A DNA stretch of 64,000 nucleotides, taken from the NCBI RefSeq assembly GCF_003584125.1, contig NZ_QXFL01000005.1:124001-188000 (forward strand), given 5' to 3'. The first letter of the stretch is position 1. Each line of letters begins with the position of its first letter. The DNA comes from Aurantiacibacter zhengii (GTDB taxonomy: Bacteria > Pseudomonadota > Alphaproteobacteria > Sphingomonadales > Sphingomonadaceae). Made by a program: the position numbers and the translations under genes. The notes under the pieces are model-generated. The model searched no databases, was not told the DNA's origin, and was given only the letters and a program-made list of their open reading frames with translations. Of the stretch, positions 8,448 through 17,384 are shown in pieces.

Positions 8448-9220
8448 GGGGCCTGCTCAACCGGGACGAAGCGATAGGTCGCCAAGATTTCCTGCGCGGC
8501 GGGCGTGGACAGGAAATCCAGAAACGCCTGCCGCCGGGGATGGGCTGCGCCCGCTACCAGTGCGGCAGGATAGTAAATCTCCGGCACGTCGCGAAAGTCG
8601 AAAGTCATGCTGGCCACGCGGGGTGATGCCTCCGCGTCGGTCCGATAGACGATGCCAAGGGCCGCCTCTCCGGATTCGACCAGTGCCAGAGCCGCCCGCA
8701 CATTCTCCGCCGGGACCACGCGCGCAGCGACCGCGTCCCACAACCCCATGTTCTCGAGCGCCGCACGCGCATATCGGCCTGCGGGCACGCTTTGCGGATC
8801 GGCAAGTGCCAGTCGTCCGTCACCCAGCGCGAGCAGTCGACTTGCGATCGTGTCGTCGGGGCCGAAAGCCTTGACTGAGACCAGCGCAAGGCCATTCGCG
8901 GCCACGGTCCGCCGCGAGGCTGGCTCGATGAGAGCGCGCGTTTCGAGCCAGTCCATCCATTCCTCGTCAGCCGTAACGATCACGTCGGCCGGCGCACCCT
9001 GCGCCAGTTGCCGCGCCTGCACCTGAGTGCCGGCGAATGACAGCACCGGCGGGGCATTGCCTTGCGCGGCCCACGCGCCAGCCACTTCACCGAGAGCTTC
9101 CTGCATGCTTGCCGGGGCCAGCACGACCGGCCCGCGCGCCGGAGCATCTCCGCAAGCGGCAACGAGAGAAGCGGCAAACAGGGCAAACAGCCATTGCAGT
9201 AACTTGACGGAAAAGGTCAT
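8444..9220 (-). CDS. modA: Molybdate ABC transporter substrate-binding protein ModA
   Basis: A 258-residue periplasmic oxyanion-binding protein. A lipoprotein-like signal peptide ends in VAAC (Cys near residue 23). The mature domain shows the ModA pattern: VVLAPASMQEAL at the first strand (binding Ser), a second anion-contacting segment around FAGTQVQARQLAQGAPADV, and the late motif LGIVYRTDA with the conserved Tyr. The ATG at 9218-9220 is the first that gives a signal peptide. It heads modABC, whose promoter must lie in the short 38-base gap before it or inside the end of the sensor kinase gene. No ModE site was recognised. Confidence 0.9.
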   Translation of the reverse strand: MTFSVKLLQWLFALFAASLVAACGDAPARGPVVLAPASMQEALGEVAGAWAAQGNAPPVLSFAGTQVQARQLAQGAPADVIVTADEEWMDWLETRALIEPASRRTVAANGLALVSVKAFGPDDTIASRLLALGDGRLALADPQSVPAGRYARAALENMGLWDAVAARVVPAENVRAALALVESGEAALGIVYRTDAEASPRVASMTFDFRDVPEIYYPAALVAGAAHPRRQAFLDFLSTPAAQEILATYRFVPVEQAP

Positions 9221-9258
9221 CGGCCTCGCTGTAATCCGGGCAGCGATGCCCGTCCACA

Positions 9259-10944
9259 TCAGGCGTCGGTGCGCGCTTCCTCCGCGCGCTGCGCACGAAT
9301 CATGAATTCGCTGGGTCGCCGTACCGGGATGAGCAATACGCAGCGCACACCCTCGGGATCGAAATCCAGTTCGACTGGATGGCGCAGTTCGTGGGCGACG
9401 ATCCGTTCGATCAGGTCGGTGCCGAAACCGCGCGACCGCTCCTGCTTGACCGGCGGTCCGCCGCGCTCCAGCCACTCCACGCGCACAAGGCTTTCCGAGA
9501 CCAGCCGCCAGTGCACGCTTACCTTGCCGCCCGGCTGGCTGAGCGCGCCATATTTTGCAGCATTCGTCGCGAGTTCGTGCACCGCGAGGCCAAGCGACAG
9601 GGCGTCGTTCGGTGCCAGTTCGACCTGCGGCCCGACCATCTCGACCGCGTGTTCACTGTCATCGGCATAGGGAAGCAGTTCGGCGTCGATCACCGCCTTG
9701 ATCGGGGTGGAGCCCCAATCCGACTGCGTGAGAAGATCGTGCGTCGCTGACAACGCGCGGATGCGGCCATCCAAGCCTGTGGCGAATTCGTCCACGTCGG
9801 TGGCCCGGCGGCGGGTGAGTGCGATAATCGACAGCACGTTGGCAAGCGTGTTCTTAACGCGGTGGTTAAGCTCCCGGGTCAGCGAATTGCGGATAGAGGC
9901 CTGTTCCTCGAACCATGCCAGCGCGCTCTCGTCTTCCTGCGCCTGCTGCGTGAGCATGCGCACCAGCAACATCAGCAGACTGGCGACCAGCAAGCCGAAA
10001 ATGAGCGTCGCCATCGAGAGGCCCGACAGCCCCCTGTCCCGAACCGTACTGACGGCCAGTCGCCAAGGGTTGTTGGCAATCGTCACAGTCTTGGTAACAT
10101 CGTTGCGATTGTCGAGATCGCCATCGAACGTGCTGGCCAGCAGGGTATCTTCACCGCCCGCAGCCTCGCTATCGTAGAGGCGTACGCCGTAGGAACCGGC
10201 ATCTTCGAGTTCCAGCGCGCTTTGCAGGAAATCCCCGGCATTGAACGGGGAATAGATGAAACCCTTCAGCGTACGTCCGCCCGCTCCCGGTTCGAACACC
10301 GGCATGTAGATCAGGAAACCTGGCGAGATCCCTTCCCCTTCCTGCTGCAGTACGATCGCATCGGTGGCGGTAGGGCGCGATGTCCGCTCCGCCTCCGTCA
10401 TGGCGGCACGCCGGATCGGCTCGGAATACATGTCGTAGCCGAGCGCCCGGCGATTGCGTTCGGTATCGGGCTGCAAGTAGGTAACAGGGATGGCGAACGG
10501 CTGGTCGCCGCTGAAGCGGGGATGGATCTCTGCCTTGGAGGTTACTTCCTCGGCCATCCGGCTCTCGAACTCCTCGATCTGCGAGGGGCGCACTACCATC
10601 GCCCAGCCGATACCTTCGGCGCCGCGATAGTCGGCATCCAGGCGCAGTTCGGAAACGAAGCGGCGAAAATCGTCTGCCGGCACTTCGTCCATCGTGGATA
10701 GCAGCGCCGCCCCCGCCCGCAGGTAAGCACTGCTGGCGTTGGCCCGGCGTTCCAATGCCGATGCGATGGCCGTCGCGCGGGCGTTGAGCTGGGCCTGCTG
10801 CCGCTCGTGCTCGCCCCGCTCGATTGCGAATATGGAAAGAATCGTGATAGCCGCGATCAGCAGGAAGATGCCCAGCGGCATGCCGCGCGGATAGCGCATC
10901 AGCCACCGCTTCGTCCTGCTACGCCTGCTGACCTGCTGCTGCAA
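9259..10944 (-). CDS. CHASE-domain sensor histidine kinase of the HWE/HisKA_2 type
   Basis: A 561-residue membrane kinase. Two membrane segments (about residues 22-40 and 305-330) flank an extracytoplasmic CHASE domain with the EGIGWAMVV and LGYDMYSEP motifs of that family. The cytoplasmic part has the HisKA_2/HWE phospho-acceptor box RELNHRVKNTLA, an ATPase domain with HELATNAAKYGAL, and the WLERGGPPV motif that defines HWE kinases. In alphaproteobacteria such kinases feed the PhyR-NepR-EcfG general stress response, and nepR-ecfG lie divergently next door, so a stress-sensing role is likely. The TTG at 10942-10944 has GAGGGA 5 bases before it; a TTG at 10962 is the alternative. Confidence 0.85.
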   Translation of the reverse strand: MQQQVSRRSRTKRWLMRYPRGMPLGIFLLIAAITILSIFAIERGEHERQQAQLNARATAIASALERRANASSAYLRAGAALLSTMDEVPADDFRRFVSELRLDADYRGAEGIGWAMVVRPSQIEEFESRMAEEVTSKAEIHPRFSGDQPFAIPVTYLQPDTERNRRALGYDMYSEPIRRAAMTEAERTSRPTATDAIVLQQEGEGISPGFLIYMPVFEPGAGGRTLKGFIYSPFNAGDFLQSALELEDAGSYGVRLYDSEAAGGEDTLLASTFDGDLDNRNDVTKTVTIANNPWRLAVSTVRDRGLSGLSMATLIFGLLVASLLMLLVRMLTQQAQEDESALAWFEEQASIRNSLTRELNHRVKNTLANVLSIIALTRRRATDVDEFATGLDGRIRALSATHDLLTQSDWGSTPIKAVIDAELLPYADDSEHAVEMVGPQVELAPNDALSLGLAVHELATNAAKYGALSQPGGKVSVHWRLVSESLVRVEWLERGGPPVKQERSRGFGTDLIERIVAHELRHPVELDFDPEGVRCVLLIPVRRPSEFMIRAQRAEEARTDA

Positions 10945-11046
10945 AATATTCCCTCGACCCAAAGGGGTTATCTCGACCCCGCAGATTGACCGTGCCGCCC
11001 GGATCGCAAAAATGCAAACAGCCGGAAGGGCGGATTAACTCTTTGG

Positions 11047-11071
11047 GGAACCGGATGCGCCCCGTTTCGTT
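11047..11071 (+). promoter_or_regulatory. EcfG-type general stress promoter of nepR-ecfG
   Basis: GGAAC at 11047-11051, exactly 16 bases, then CGTT at 11068-11071. This is the published EcfG consensus (GGAAC-N16/17-CGTT), in the correct orientation and upstream of nepR-ecfG. It implies autoregulation of the sigma factor and a leader of about 70 bases before the nepR ATG. Confidence 0.85.
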
Positions 11072-11099
11072 CCGCAAACACACTTAAGGCAACTACGCA

Positions 11100-11131
11100 T
11101 TGGTGAACGCACGATCTCTATCGTTCACCAA
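11100..11131 (+). promoter_or_regulatory. Leader hairpin between the EcfG promoter and nepR
   Basis: TTGGTGAACG (11100-11109) and CGTTCACCAA (11122-11131) form a perfect 10-base stem with a 12-base loop. It lies inside the expected 5' leader and ends just before the GCGGA ribosome site of nepR. There is no T-run, so it is not an intrinsic terminator. It could tune nepR translation or mRNA stability, or it could be an operator in DNA form. Confidence 0.6.
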
Positions 11132-11147
11132 CAGAGCGGAAAAATGC

Positions 11148-11354
11148 ATGGCGACGGGAAATTTTGCACTCATGTCATCGTCTAAAGACGGAGAAAAGGC
11201 TGCCAAGGGCCTAAAGGACGACGCAGCCAGCAAGGCGCGTGATCCGGAATGGGCAAACAGCCTGAAAAAACTTTACAAGTCAGTGGTGGACGAACCACTG
11301 CCCGATTCCTTCAAGAGCCTGCTTTCGAAGCTGGATGAAGACGGGCGCAAATGA
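11148..11354 (+). CDS. nepR: NepR-family anti-sigma factor
   Basis: A 68-residue acidic/basic helical protein. The C-terminal half matches the NepR core: LKKLYKSVVDEPLPDSF followed by a second helix KSLLSKLDE. NepR binds and holds EcfG until phosphorylated PhyR takes it away. I chose the ATG at 11148 (GCGGA about 8 bases before) because it gives the normal family length; a later ATG at 11172 would give 60 residues. The stop overlaps the ecfG ATG by 4 bases. It is driven by the EcfG-type promoter upstream. No phyR gene is present in this window. Confidence 0.9.
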   Translation: MATGNFALMSSSKDGEKAAKGLKDDAASKARDPEWANSLKKLYKSVVDEPLPDSFKSLLSKLDEDGRK

Positions 11355-11983
11355 GCAACGCCAAGCCAAAGCGCGAGCTGCCTGAACGCAGCGCGGACGA
11401 CAAGCGCGCCTTCAAACGGGAGCTGACAGAAGTCGTTCCGCACCTGCGCGCGTTCGCCCGCGGCCTTTGCGGTCGTCCCGACATGGCAGATGACCTCGTG
11501 CAGGAGGCCCTGCTGAAAGCCTGGGCCGCCCAGGAACGTTTCGAGCCCGGCACGTCCATGCGGGCATGGACCTTCGTGATCCTGCGCAATGCCTACCTCA
11601 CCGACATGCGCCGCAACCGTTTCCGCGGCGAATATGACGAGACGGTTGCCGAACGTATCCTGACGGCCCCTGCCGGACAGGAAGAACCGCTTCACCTGTC
11701 CGACCTGCACCGCGCATTGCTGACACTTCCGCCAGAACGGCGCGAGGCGCTGCTGCTGGTGGGTGCCGGCGGCTTCTCCTACGAGGAAGCGGCCAATATC
11801 TGCGGGTGCGCGGTCGGCACGATCAAGAGCCGCGTGGGCCGTGCCCGCGCCGCGCTTTCCAGCATGATGGAAGACGGCGACATTCCGGACCGTGCGCTGA
11901 CCGATCCTGCCGCGCACCGGGCCATCCTGGAGGAACTGGACGAAGTAGCCGCGGGTCGCGGTGAAGCGGCTGCCTCCAAGTAG
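11351..11983 (+). CDS. ecfG: General stress response ECF sigma factor EcfG
   Basis: A 210-residue ECF sigma factor. Region 2 (about residues 22-90) includes DDLVQEALLKAW and the RAWTFVILRNAYLTDMRR helix that melts the -10. Region 4 (about 115-170) has LPPERREALLLV and the recognition helix around GCAVGTIKSRVGRAR. The extended C-terminal tail is usual for EcfG. It is encoded with its anti-sigma factor NepR (4-base ATGA overlap) and behind an EcfG-type promoter, so it most likely activates itself. It should direct the core RNA polymerase to GGAAC/CGTT promoters under stress. Confidence 0.93.
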   Translation: MSNAKPKRELPERSADDKRAFKRELTEVVPHLRAFARGLCGRPDMADDLVQEALLKAWAAQERFEPGTSMRAWTFVILRNAYLTDMRRNRFRGEYDETVAERILTAPAGQEEPLHLSDLHRALLTLPPERREALLLVGAGGFSYEEAANICGCAVGTIKSRVGRARAALSSMMEDGDIPDRALTDPAAHRAILEELDEVAAGRGEAAASK

Positions 11984-12055
11984 TCGCCGCTTGATCGCGC
12001 CACTGCAAAGCGACATGCTGCGGCCAGGCAGGCAGGGAAAGACAGAAATACGCCG

Positions 12056-13216
12056 ATGAGCCCCGAGGGTGACAGTCCAGGCAACGCGGCAGATCGCAAT
12101 CCCGGTCGTCGCAGGGCGATGACCTTTGCGGCGCAGGAACTGCGGCTGATTTCAGCCCTCGTGGTCCTGCTGGCGATAGGCCTGTTCCTGGCTCTGCCGT
12201 TCGTGCTCTCCATCGGTTCGGTGGTGTTCCTGCCACTGGTGGCGGCCCTGATCCTCACCATCATCCTGTCCCCGCTGGCGGACAAGCTGGCGATGTGGCT
12301 GCCCAACTTCCTCGCCTCGATCCTGGCATTGCTGGTGTTCTTTTCCGTGCTGGCGCTTGCCTTTACGGCGGTGTTTGCCCCCGCCATCACGCTCTACGAC
12401 CAGGTCCCGCGCATGACCCGGCAGGTGGGCGAGCATTTCAGCGATTTGCAAACAACCTTTGCCTGGGTAGGCGAACTGAACGACCAGCTAACTTCTCTTA
12501 CGGGAGCAGCGGAAGGGCAGCAGGTAGTGCTTGCCAGCCCCAGCATGCTGGAACAGCTCGCTTTTGCCACTCCTACCGTGCTGCTCGAAACGCTGCTCAC
12601 CTTCATGCTGGCGTTCTTCATGATCGAGGCGCGCATTCGCCTGCGTCGCCGCCTGTTGCTGGAACGCCAGCAAGTGGGTGCCAGCCTCAAGGCCGCGCGT
12701 GCTATTCGCGAGGTGCAGGACAGGGTGGCCGCCTACATTCTCACTGTCGGCCTCATAAACACCTGCGTCGGCGTGGTGGTGGCTCTGGGCGCCTGGGTGA
12801 TGGGGCTGGACGCGCCGATCATGTGGGGCGGGCTCGCGGCGCTGCTCAACTTCATTCCCTATGTCGGCCCGTTGCTGATGGTGGTCCTGTTGGGACTGTT
12901 CGGCATCGGATCGGCGGAATCCGTGTTCGTCGGCCTGATCCCTGCGGCAGCCTATCTTGGCCTGCACACTGTCGAGGCTAACGTGATAACCCCTGCCGTG
13001 CTGGGCGCGCGCTTTACGATGAATCCGGTGCTGATCCTGCTGGCGCTATCCTATTTCGGCTGGATCTGGGGCGTGGCGGGCGCGCTGCTTTCGGTGCCTA
13101 TCCTGCTGACGCTGACCGCGCTGGTCGATCACCTGGGCAGGCCCAATTTCATCGGCTTCATATTTGGAGAGCCGCTGTTCCAGACCAACGTCCTCGAACT
13201 GGGCGAACAGGACTAA
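12056..13216 (+). CDS. AI-2E/PerM-family inner membrane permease
   Basis: A 386-residue protein with seven to eight membrane segments and an extramembrane middle region (about residues 115-165), the plan of the AI-2 exporter/PerM family (PF01594). Late motifs are typical: GLAALLNFIPYVGPL, EANVITPAVLGARFTMNPV and FGWIWGVAGALLSVPI. Members export the quorum signal AI-2, or act as Na+/H+ or other exporters, so the substrate here is unknown. It lies 72 bases after ecfG and ends at a strong bidirectional terminator. A start at the ATG at 12119 is also possible and would drop 21 residues of hydrophilic N-terminus. Confidence 0.85.
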   Translation: MSPEGDSPGNAADRNPGRRRAMTFAAQELRLISALVVLLAIGLFLALPFVLSIGSVVFLPLVAALILTIILSPLADKLAMWLPNFLASILALLVFFSVLALAFTAVFAPAITLYDQVPRMTRQVGEHFSDLQTTFAWVGELNDQLTSLTGAAEGQQVVLASPSMLEQLAFATPTVLLETLLTFMLAFFMIEARIRLRRRLLLERQQVGASLKAARAIREVQDRVAAYILTVGLINTCVGVVVALGAWVMGLDAPIMWGGLAALLNFIPYVGPLLMVVLLGLFGIGSAESVFVGLIPAAAYLGLHTVEANVITPAVLGARFTMNPVLILLALSYFGWIWGVAGALLSVPILLTLTALVDHLGRPNFIGFIFGEPLFQTNVLELGEQD

Positions 13217-13237
13217 CTACCCCGTAGCGGGCATAAG

Positions 13238-13272
13238 AAAGGGGCCGCCTCCATGTCGGAAGCGGCCCCTTT
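13238..13272. terminator. Bidirectional intrinsic terminator between the PerM-type gene and sodB
   Basis: AAAGGGGCCGC (13238-13248) pairs perfectly with GCGGCCCCTTT (13262-13272): an 11-base, GC-rich stem with a 13-base loop. A-runs and T-runs sit at both flanks, so it can terminate both the plus-strand permease gene and the minus-strand sodB. Confidence 0.9.
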
Positions 13273-13301
13273 TCCGTGTCGCGTAAACGCGGCGCCTGTT
13301 A

Positions 13302-13913
13302 TCAGGCGGAGTAGATCCAGGTGCTGCCGCGCGCCAGGTTGTCGGCGGCGAAGTCCCAGTTGAGGTGTCCGTCGACCACTGCCGAGAGATAGCTCGGACG
13401 GGCGTTCTGGTGGTCGAGATAGTAGGCGTGCTCCCACAGGTCGATCACCAGCAGCGGGTTGTAATCCTGGTCGGCCAGCGTGTCGGCGTCGTGCGTGTCG
13501 ACGACTTCCAGCTTACCGCCCTTTTCGGCCAGCCAGACCCAACCGCTGGCGAAGTGGCCTGCGCCCTTGGACTTCAGTTCGTCCTTCAGCTTGTCGAGCG
13601 AGCCGAAGGCTTCGTCGATCTTCGATGCGAGGTCGCCCGAGGGACCGCTGGTCGAAGGCGTCAGCGAATGCCAGTAGAACCCGTGGTTCCATACCTGTGC
13701 GGAATTGTTGAACAGGCCGCCGTCGCTGCCGCGCGATGCCGCGATCACTTCTTCCAGCGACTTGTCCGCATGGGCGGTGCCTTCGATGGCGGAGTTGGTC
13801 TTGTCGACATAGGCCTGATGGTGCTTGCCATGGTGATAGTTGAACGTTTCGGCGGTGATTGCCGGGGCAATGGCTTCCTTGTCAAAGGGAAGCGGCATCA
13901 GTGAAAAAGCCAT
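13302..13913 (-). CDS. sodB: Iron superoxide dismutase SodB
   Basis: A 203-residue superoxide dismutase, probably cytoplasmic (no signal peptide). Metal ligands are visible: His27 in NYHHGKHH, a second His in the AQVWNHGFYWHSL segment, and the DLWEHAYYLDH motif that supplies Asp and His. The Gln in NNSAQVW sits where Fe-type enzymes carry it (Mn enzymes usually place it elsewhere), so iron is the likely cofactor. The ATG at 13911-13913 is preceded by AGGAGACAG. The gene stands alone between a terminator and the divergent glmM. Confidence 0.95.
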   Translation of the reverse strand: MAFSLMPLPFDKEAIAPAITAETFNYHHGKHHQAYVDKTNSAIEGTAHADKSLEEVIAASRGSDGGLFNNSAQVWNHGFYWHSLTPSTSGPSGDLASKIDEAFGSLDKLKDELKSKGAGHFASGWVWLAEKGGKLEVVDTHDADTLADQDYNPLLVIDLWEHAYYLDHQNARPSYLSAVVDGHLNWDFAADNLARGSTWIYSA

Positions 13914-14087
13914 TCGATCTGTCTCCTGTTGAATCGGTTGTCGTCTAACCAATGCGCGAGACGGCGTGTTGTTGCATATCCCGCACGAGAATTCCGCGCC
14001 TATCTGGTCTCACGCTGACCCCGTGACAAGAGGGCCGAATGGCGGCATGGCTCTGCAGCAAAGCGACACACGCAAAGAAGGACGAAT

Positions 14088-15425
14088 ATGGGACGCGAGT
14101 TTTTCGGCACCGACGGCATCCGGGGCCGCGCCAACGGCAGGAAATTGAATGCCTCCACGGCGATGAAGGTAGGCCAGGCGGCGGGCCGCCATTTCCTGCG
14201 CGGCGATCACAAGCACCGCGTGGTGATCGGCAAGGACACGCGCCTGTCGGGCTACATGATGGAGAACGCGCTGGTGGCAGGTTTCACCAGCGTAGGGATG
14301 GACGTGATCATGACCGGGCCGCTGCCCACCCCCGCCGTCGCCCTGCTGACGCGCGAGATGCGGGCCGATATCGGGGTGATGATCTCCGCCAGTCACAACC
14401 CCTACGACGACAACGGCATCAAGCTCTTCGGCCCCGACGGCTTCAAGCTGTCGGACGCGGACGAGGAAGCGATCGAGGCCGCCATGCGCGAAGAGCAGAC
14501 GCTGGCCGAGGGCGATCATATCGGCCGTGCGCGGCGGATCGAGGATGCGCGCGGGCGTTATATCCACGCGGTGAAACAGTCACTGCCCGAAGACGTGCGG
14601 CTCGATGGCCTCAGGATCGTGGTCGATTGCGCCCACGGCGCGGCATACCAGGTGGCCCCGACCGCAATCTGGGAGCTGGGAGCCGAGGTGATTGCCATGG
14701 GCGTTGCTCCCAATGGCCTCAACATCAATGACGGGGTCGGCTCCACGCACTTGGAGGCCATCCAGAAGCGTGTGGTGGATGAGGGCGCTGACCTGGGTAT
14801 CGCGCTGGACGGCGATGCCGACCGCCTGATCGTCATCGACGAGAAGGGCCGCGCGGTCGACGGGGACCAGATCATGGCGCTGATCGGCAGCCGCTGGGCA
14901 AAGGACGGGCGGCTGAAAGGCGGCGGCGTGGTGGCCACGGTCATGTCGAACCTCGGGCTGGAGCGGTTCCTGCAGGGCAAGGGCCTGGAGCTCGTGCGCA
15001 CCAAGGTTGGCGACCGTTATGTACTGGGCGCGATGAAATCGGGCGGGTACAACGTGGGGGGCGAGCAATCGGGCCACATGATCCTGCTGGACCATGCCAC
15101 CACCGGCGATGGCACCGTCGCTGCGCTGCAGGTGCTGGCCGCGCTGGTACGCTCCGGCAAACCCGCGAGCGAGGTGCTGCACCTGTTCGATCCTGTGCCG
15201 CAACTGTTGAAAAACGTGCGTTACGAAAGCGGCGATCCGCTGGAGAACAACCTCGTAAAGGACGCCATTGCCACCGCCAAGGGAGAGCTCGGTGGCAGCG
15301 GCCGACTGGTGATCCGCAAGTCCGGTACCGAGCCGCTGATACGCGTCATGGCCGAGGGCGACGATGCGGGCGAGGTCGAGCGCGTAGTGGATTCCATCTG
15401 CGACGCGGTAAAGGCCGCGGTCTGA
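14088..15425 (+). CDS. glmM: Phosphoglucosamine mutase GlmM
   Basis: A 445-residue enzyme, the normal family length, converting glucosamine-6-phosphate to glucosamine-1-phosphate for UDP-GlcNAc, peptidoglycan and LPS. It begins with FFGTDGIRG. The phosphoserine loop is ISASHNP with Ser102 at the same number as the E. coli enzyme. The Mg2+ loop DGDADR lies near residue 243, the sugar-binding GEQSGH loop near 325, and the phosphate-binding loop [12 protein letters not shown] near the C-terminus. A ribosome site AAGAAGGA precedes the ATG. thiD follows 4 bases later and is probably co-transcribed. Confidence 0.97.
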   Translation: MGREFFGTDGIRGRANGRKLNASTAMKVGQAAGRHFLRGDHKHRVVIGKDTRLSGYMMENALVAGFTSVGMDVIMTGPLPTPAVALLTREMRADIGVMISASHNPYDDNGIKLFGPDGFKLSDADEEAIEAAMREEQTLAEGDHIGRARRIEDARGRYIHAVKQSLPEDVRLDGLRIVVDCAHGAAYQVAPTAIWELGAEVIAMGVAPNGLNINDGVGSTHLEAIQKRVVDEGADLGIALDGDADRLIVIDEKGRAVDGDQIMALIGSRWAKDGRLKGGGVVATVMSNLGLERFLQGKGLELVRTKVGDRYVLGAMKSGGYNVGGEQSGHMILLDHATTGDGTVAALQVLAALVRSGKPASEVLHLFDPVPQLLKNVRYESGDPLENNLVKDAIATAKGELGGSGRLVIRKSGTEPLIRVMAEGDDAGEVERVVDSICDAVKAAV

Positions 15426-15429
15426 TCGC

Positions 15430-16182
15430 GTGAGCGCCCGCCCGCCCCGCATCCTCGTGATTGCCGGTTCCGACAGTTCGGGCGGGGCCGGGATACAAGC
15501 GGACATCAAGACCGTCACCATGCTGGGCGGCTATGCCATGACCGCCATCACCGCCGTCACCGCGCAGAATACGCGCGGCGTTACCGGTGTAGAGGCGCTG
15601 TCGCCCGATTTCGTTGCGGCGCAGATCGACGCCTGCCTCGAAGATATCGGCGCGGACGCGGTCAAGATCGGTATGCTGGGCAGCGCCGACATCGCCGAAG
15701 TCGTGGCAGACCGGCTGGAAGACCTTGGCAAGCCTATCGTGTTCGACCCCGTCATGGTCGCTACCAGCGGCAGCGTGCTGGCAGACGAGGCCACCATAGA
15801 GGTGTTCGAATGGCTGATGGATCTTGCCACCCTCACCACCCCCAACGTGCCCGAGCTTGAGGCGCTGGGAGGCGCTTCCGGAATGGCAGCACGCGGCGTC
15901 ACTTACCTCGCCAAGGGCGGCGATGCCGACGGGCCGATGGTGGAGGACCGCCTCGTGCGCCCCGGCACGCAAGACGTGGTGTGGAGCGACGCGCGTATCG
16001 TCACGAAGCACACACACGGCACCGGCTGCACCCTGTCGAGCGCGATTGCCACGCATCTGGGGCACGGGCTCGACCTGGAACAGGCGATTGCCAAGGCCCG
16101 CCTGTTCGTGCGCGAGGCGCTGAAGAGCGCGCCCGGTTTCGGCTTGGGCAACGGGCCGCTGGGGCATCAGGCGGTGCGCTGA
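15430..16182 (+). CDS. thiD: Hydroxymethylpyrimidine/phosphomethylpyrimidine kinase ThiD
   Basis: A 250-residue ribokinase-fold kinase for thiamine pyrimidine synthesis (HMP to HMP-P to HMP-PP). Motifs: AGSDSSGGAGIQADIKT at the start, the VKIGMLG strand, FDPVMVATSG, NVPELEAL, and the anion-hole/catalytic signature HTHGTGCTLSSAIA near residue 198. The usual Cys-binding and catalytic pattern G-T-G-C is intact. The GTG start at 15430 lies 4 bases after the glmM stop. No thiamine (TPP) riboswitch was seen, as expected for a gene inside an operon. Confidence 0.95.
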   Translation: MSARPPRILVIAGSDSSGGAGIQADIKTVTMLGGYAMTAITAVTAQNTRGVTGVEALSPDFVAAQIDACLEDIGADAVKIGMLGSADIAEVVADRLEDLGKPIVFDPVMVATSGSVLADEATIEVFEWLMDLATLTTPNVPELEALGGASGMAARGVTYLAKGGDADGPMVEDRLVRPGTQDVVWSDARIVTKHTHGTGCTLSSAIATHLGHGLDLEQAIAKARLFVREALKSAPGFGLGNGPLGHQAVR

Positions 16183-16327
16183 TCCGCAGGCGATGTGAAA
16201 CGCTGACCGAACCTATGGATATCCTTGCTTGTGCAGCAGGGGTCTGATTTCATAGGCTCCCAGCCGATCAGAAGAATTTTCGCCGGGCAACATCGCCGCC
16301 TCCACCAACTCGCGCCGGGATAGGTGT

Positions 16328-17362
16328 TTGCCAGATCTAGCAACGTTCTCCTCGCCGGTCCTTCTCGCGCTTTTCGCCGTTGCTGCGCTGGTTATCGCGG
16401 TGCTTGGAAGCCGGATGGCGGGGATCGCCGATACGCTGGCCGATCGCACCGGCTGGGGCGAGGCTCTCATCGGTTCGATCCTGCTCGGCGCCGGCACCAG
16501 CATCTCGGGGATCGTCGCCTCGATCAGCAGCGCTGCAGACGGGGCGCCCGAACTGAGCGTGGCCAATGCCTATGGCGGAATAGCGGCACAGACGATGTTC
16601 CTGGCGCTGGCCGACATCGCCTATCGCAAGGTGAACCTCGAACATGCCGCCGCCAGCGCGGTCAATCTGGGCCAGGCGATTACGCTGATCATTCTCACGT
16701 CCCTGCCGATCCTTGCAGTGACGGTTCCTCCGTTCGCAATCATGGGCGTCAATCCGTTGAGCCCCGTGCTTGTCCTCGTCTACCTCATCGGCCTCCACAA
16801 CGCGCACTCGATCAAGCGCGAGCCGATGTGGCTTCCTCGCCAGACCGACGCTACGCGCGATGAGGAGGATGACGAGGAGAACGATCCGCACTCGACCCGT
16901 TTCCTTGCCTTCGTATTCCTTGCCCTGGTGGGCGTCGTGGGTATCTGCGGATGGGCGGTAGGCCAGGCAGGGATAGAGCTGTCGGAGCGTTACGACCTCT
17001 CGCAGGGCGTCGTCGGCGCCTTGCTGACCGCTGTCATTACCTCGCTGCCCGAACTGGTGACGACGGTCGCCGCCGTGCGCAAGGGCGCTCTCCAGCTTGC
17101 GGTCGGAGGGATCATCGGGGGCAACATGTTCGATGCCCTTTTCATCGCGGCCAGCGATGTCGCCTACCGCGACGGCAGCATCTATCACGCGATCTCGGAG
17201 CGCTCGCTATTCTGGATTGCGCTGGTCGTGCTGATGATGGCGATCCTGCTCATGGGCTTGCTGAAACGCGAGAGGCAGGGGCCAGGCGGGATAGGATGGG
17301 AATCCCTGCTGGTCCTCGCGCTCTGGATTGCGGGGGCAGGCTTGCAGGCCTGGATGGGCTGA
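16328..17362 (+). CDS. Sodium/calcium exchanger-family membrane protein
   Basis: A 344-residue protein with about ten membrane segments and two inverted alpha repeats, the plan of the cation/Ca2+ exchanger superfamily (PF01699). Repeat one is around GEALIGSILLGAGTSISG; repeat two is GALLTAVITSLPELVTTVAA followed by GGIIGGNMFDAL. An acidic cytoplasmic loop (DEEDDEEND, residues 178-186) separates the halves. The first repeat carries T-S-I-S-G rather than the usual T-S-L-P-E, so the ion-binding Glu of repeat one appears replaced. The ion is therefore uncertain. The TTG start at 16328 is a best guess (GGGATAGG just before); no ATG is available upstream. Confidence 0.75.
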   Translation: MPDLATFSSPVLLALFAVAALVIAVLGSRMAGIADTLADRTGWGEALIGSILLGAGTSISGIVASISSAADGAPELSVANAYGGIAAQTMFLALADIAYRKVNLEHAAASAVNLGQAITLIILTSLPILAVTVPPFAIMGVNPLSPVLVLVYLIGLHNAHSIKREPMWLPRQTDATRDEEDDEENDPHSTRFLAFVFLALVGVVGICGWAVGQAGIELSERYDLSQGVVGALLTAVITSLPELVTTVAAVRKGALQLAVGGIIGGNMFDALFIAASDVAYRDGSIYHAISERSLFWIALVVLMMAILLMGLLKRERQGPGGIGWESLLVLALWIAGAGLQAWMG

Positions 17363-17384
17363 CTGCCCTTCCACCGGCCGTGCT

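Noticed and set aside
16183-16327. Small gene between thiD and the exchanger gene
   Set aside because: No frame has a credible start and ribosome site or any recognisable sequence; left as untranslated spacer.
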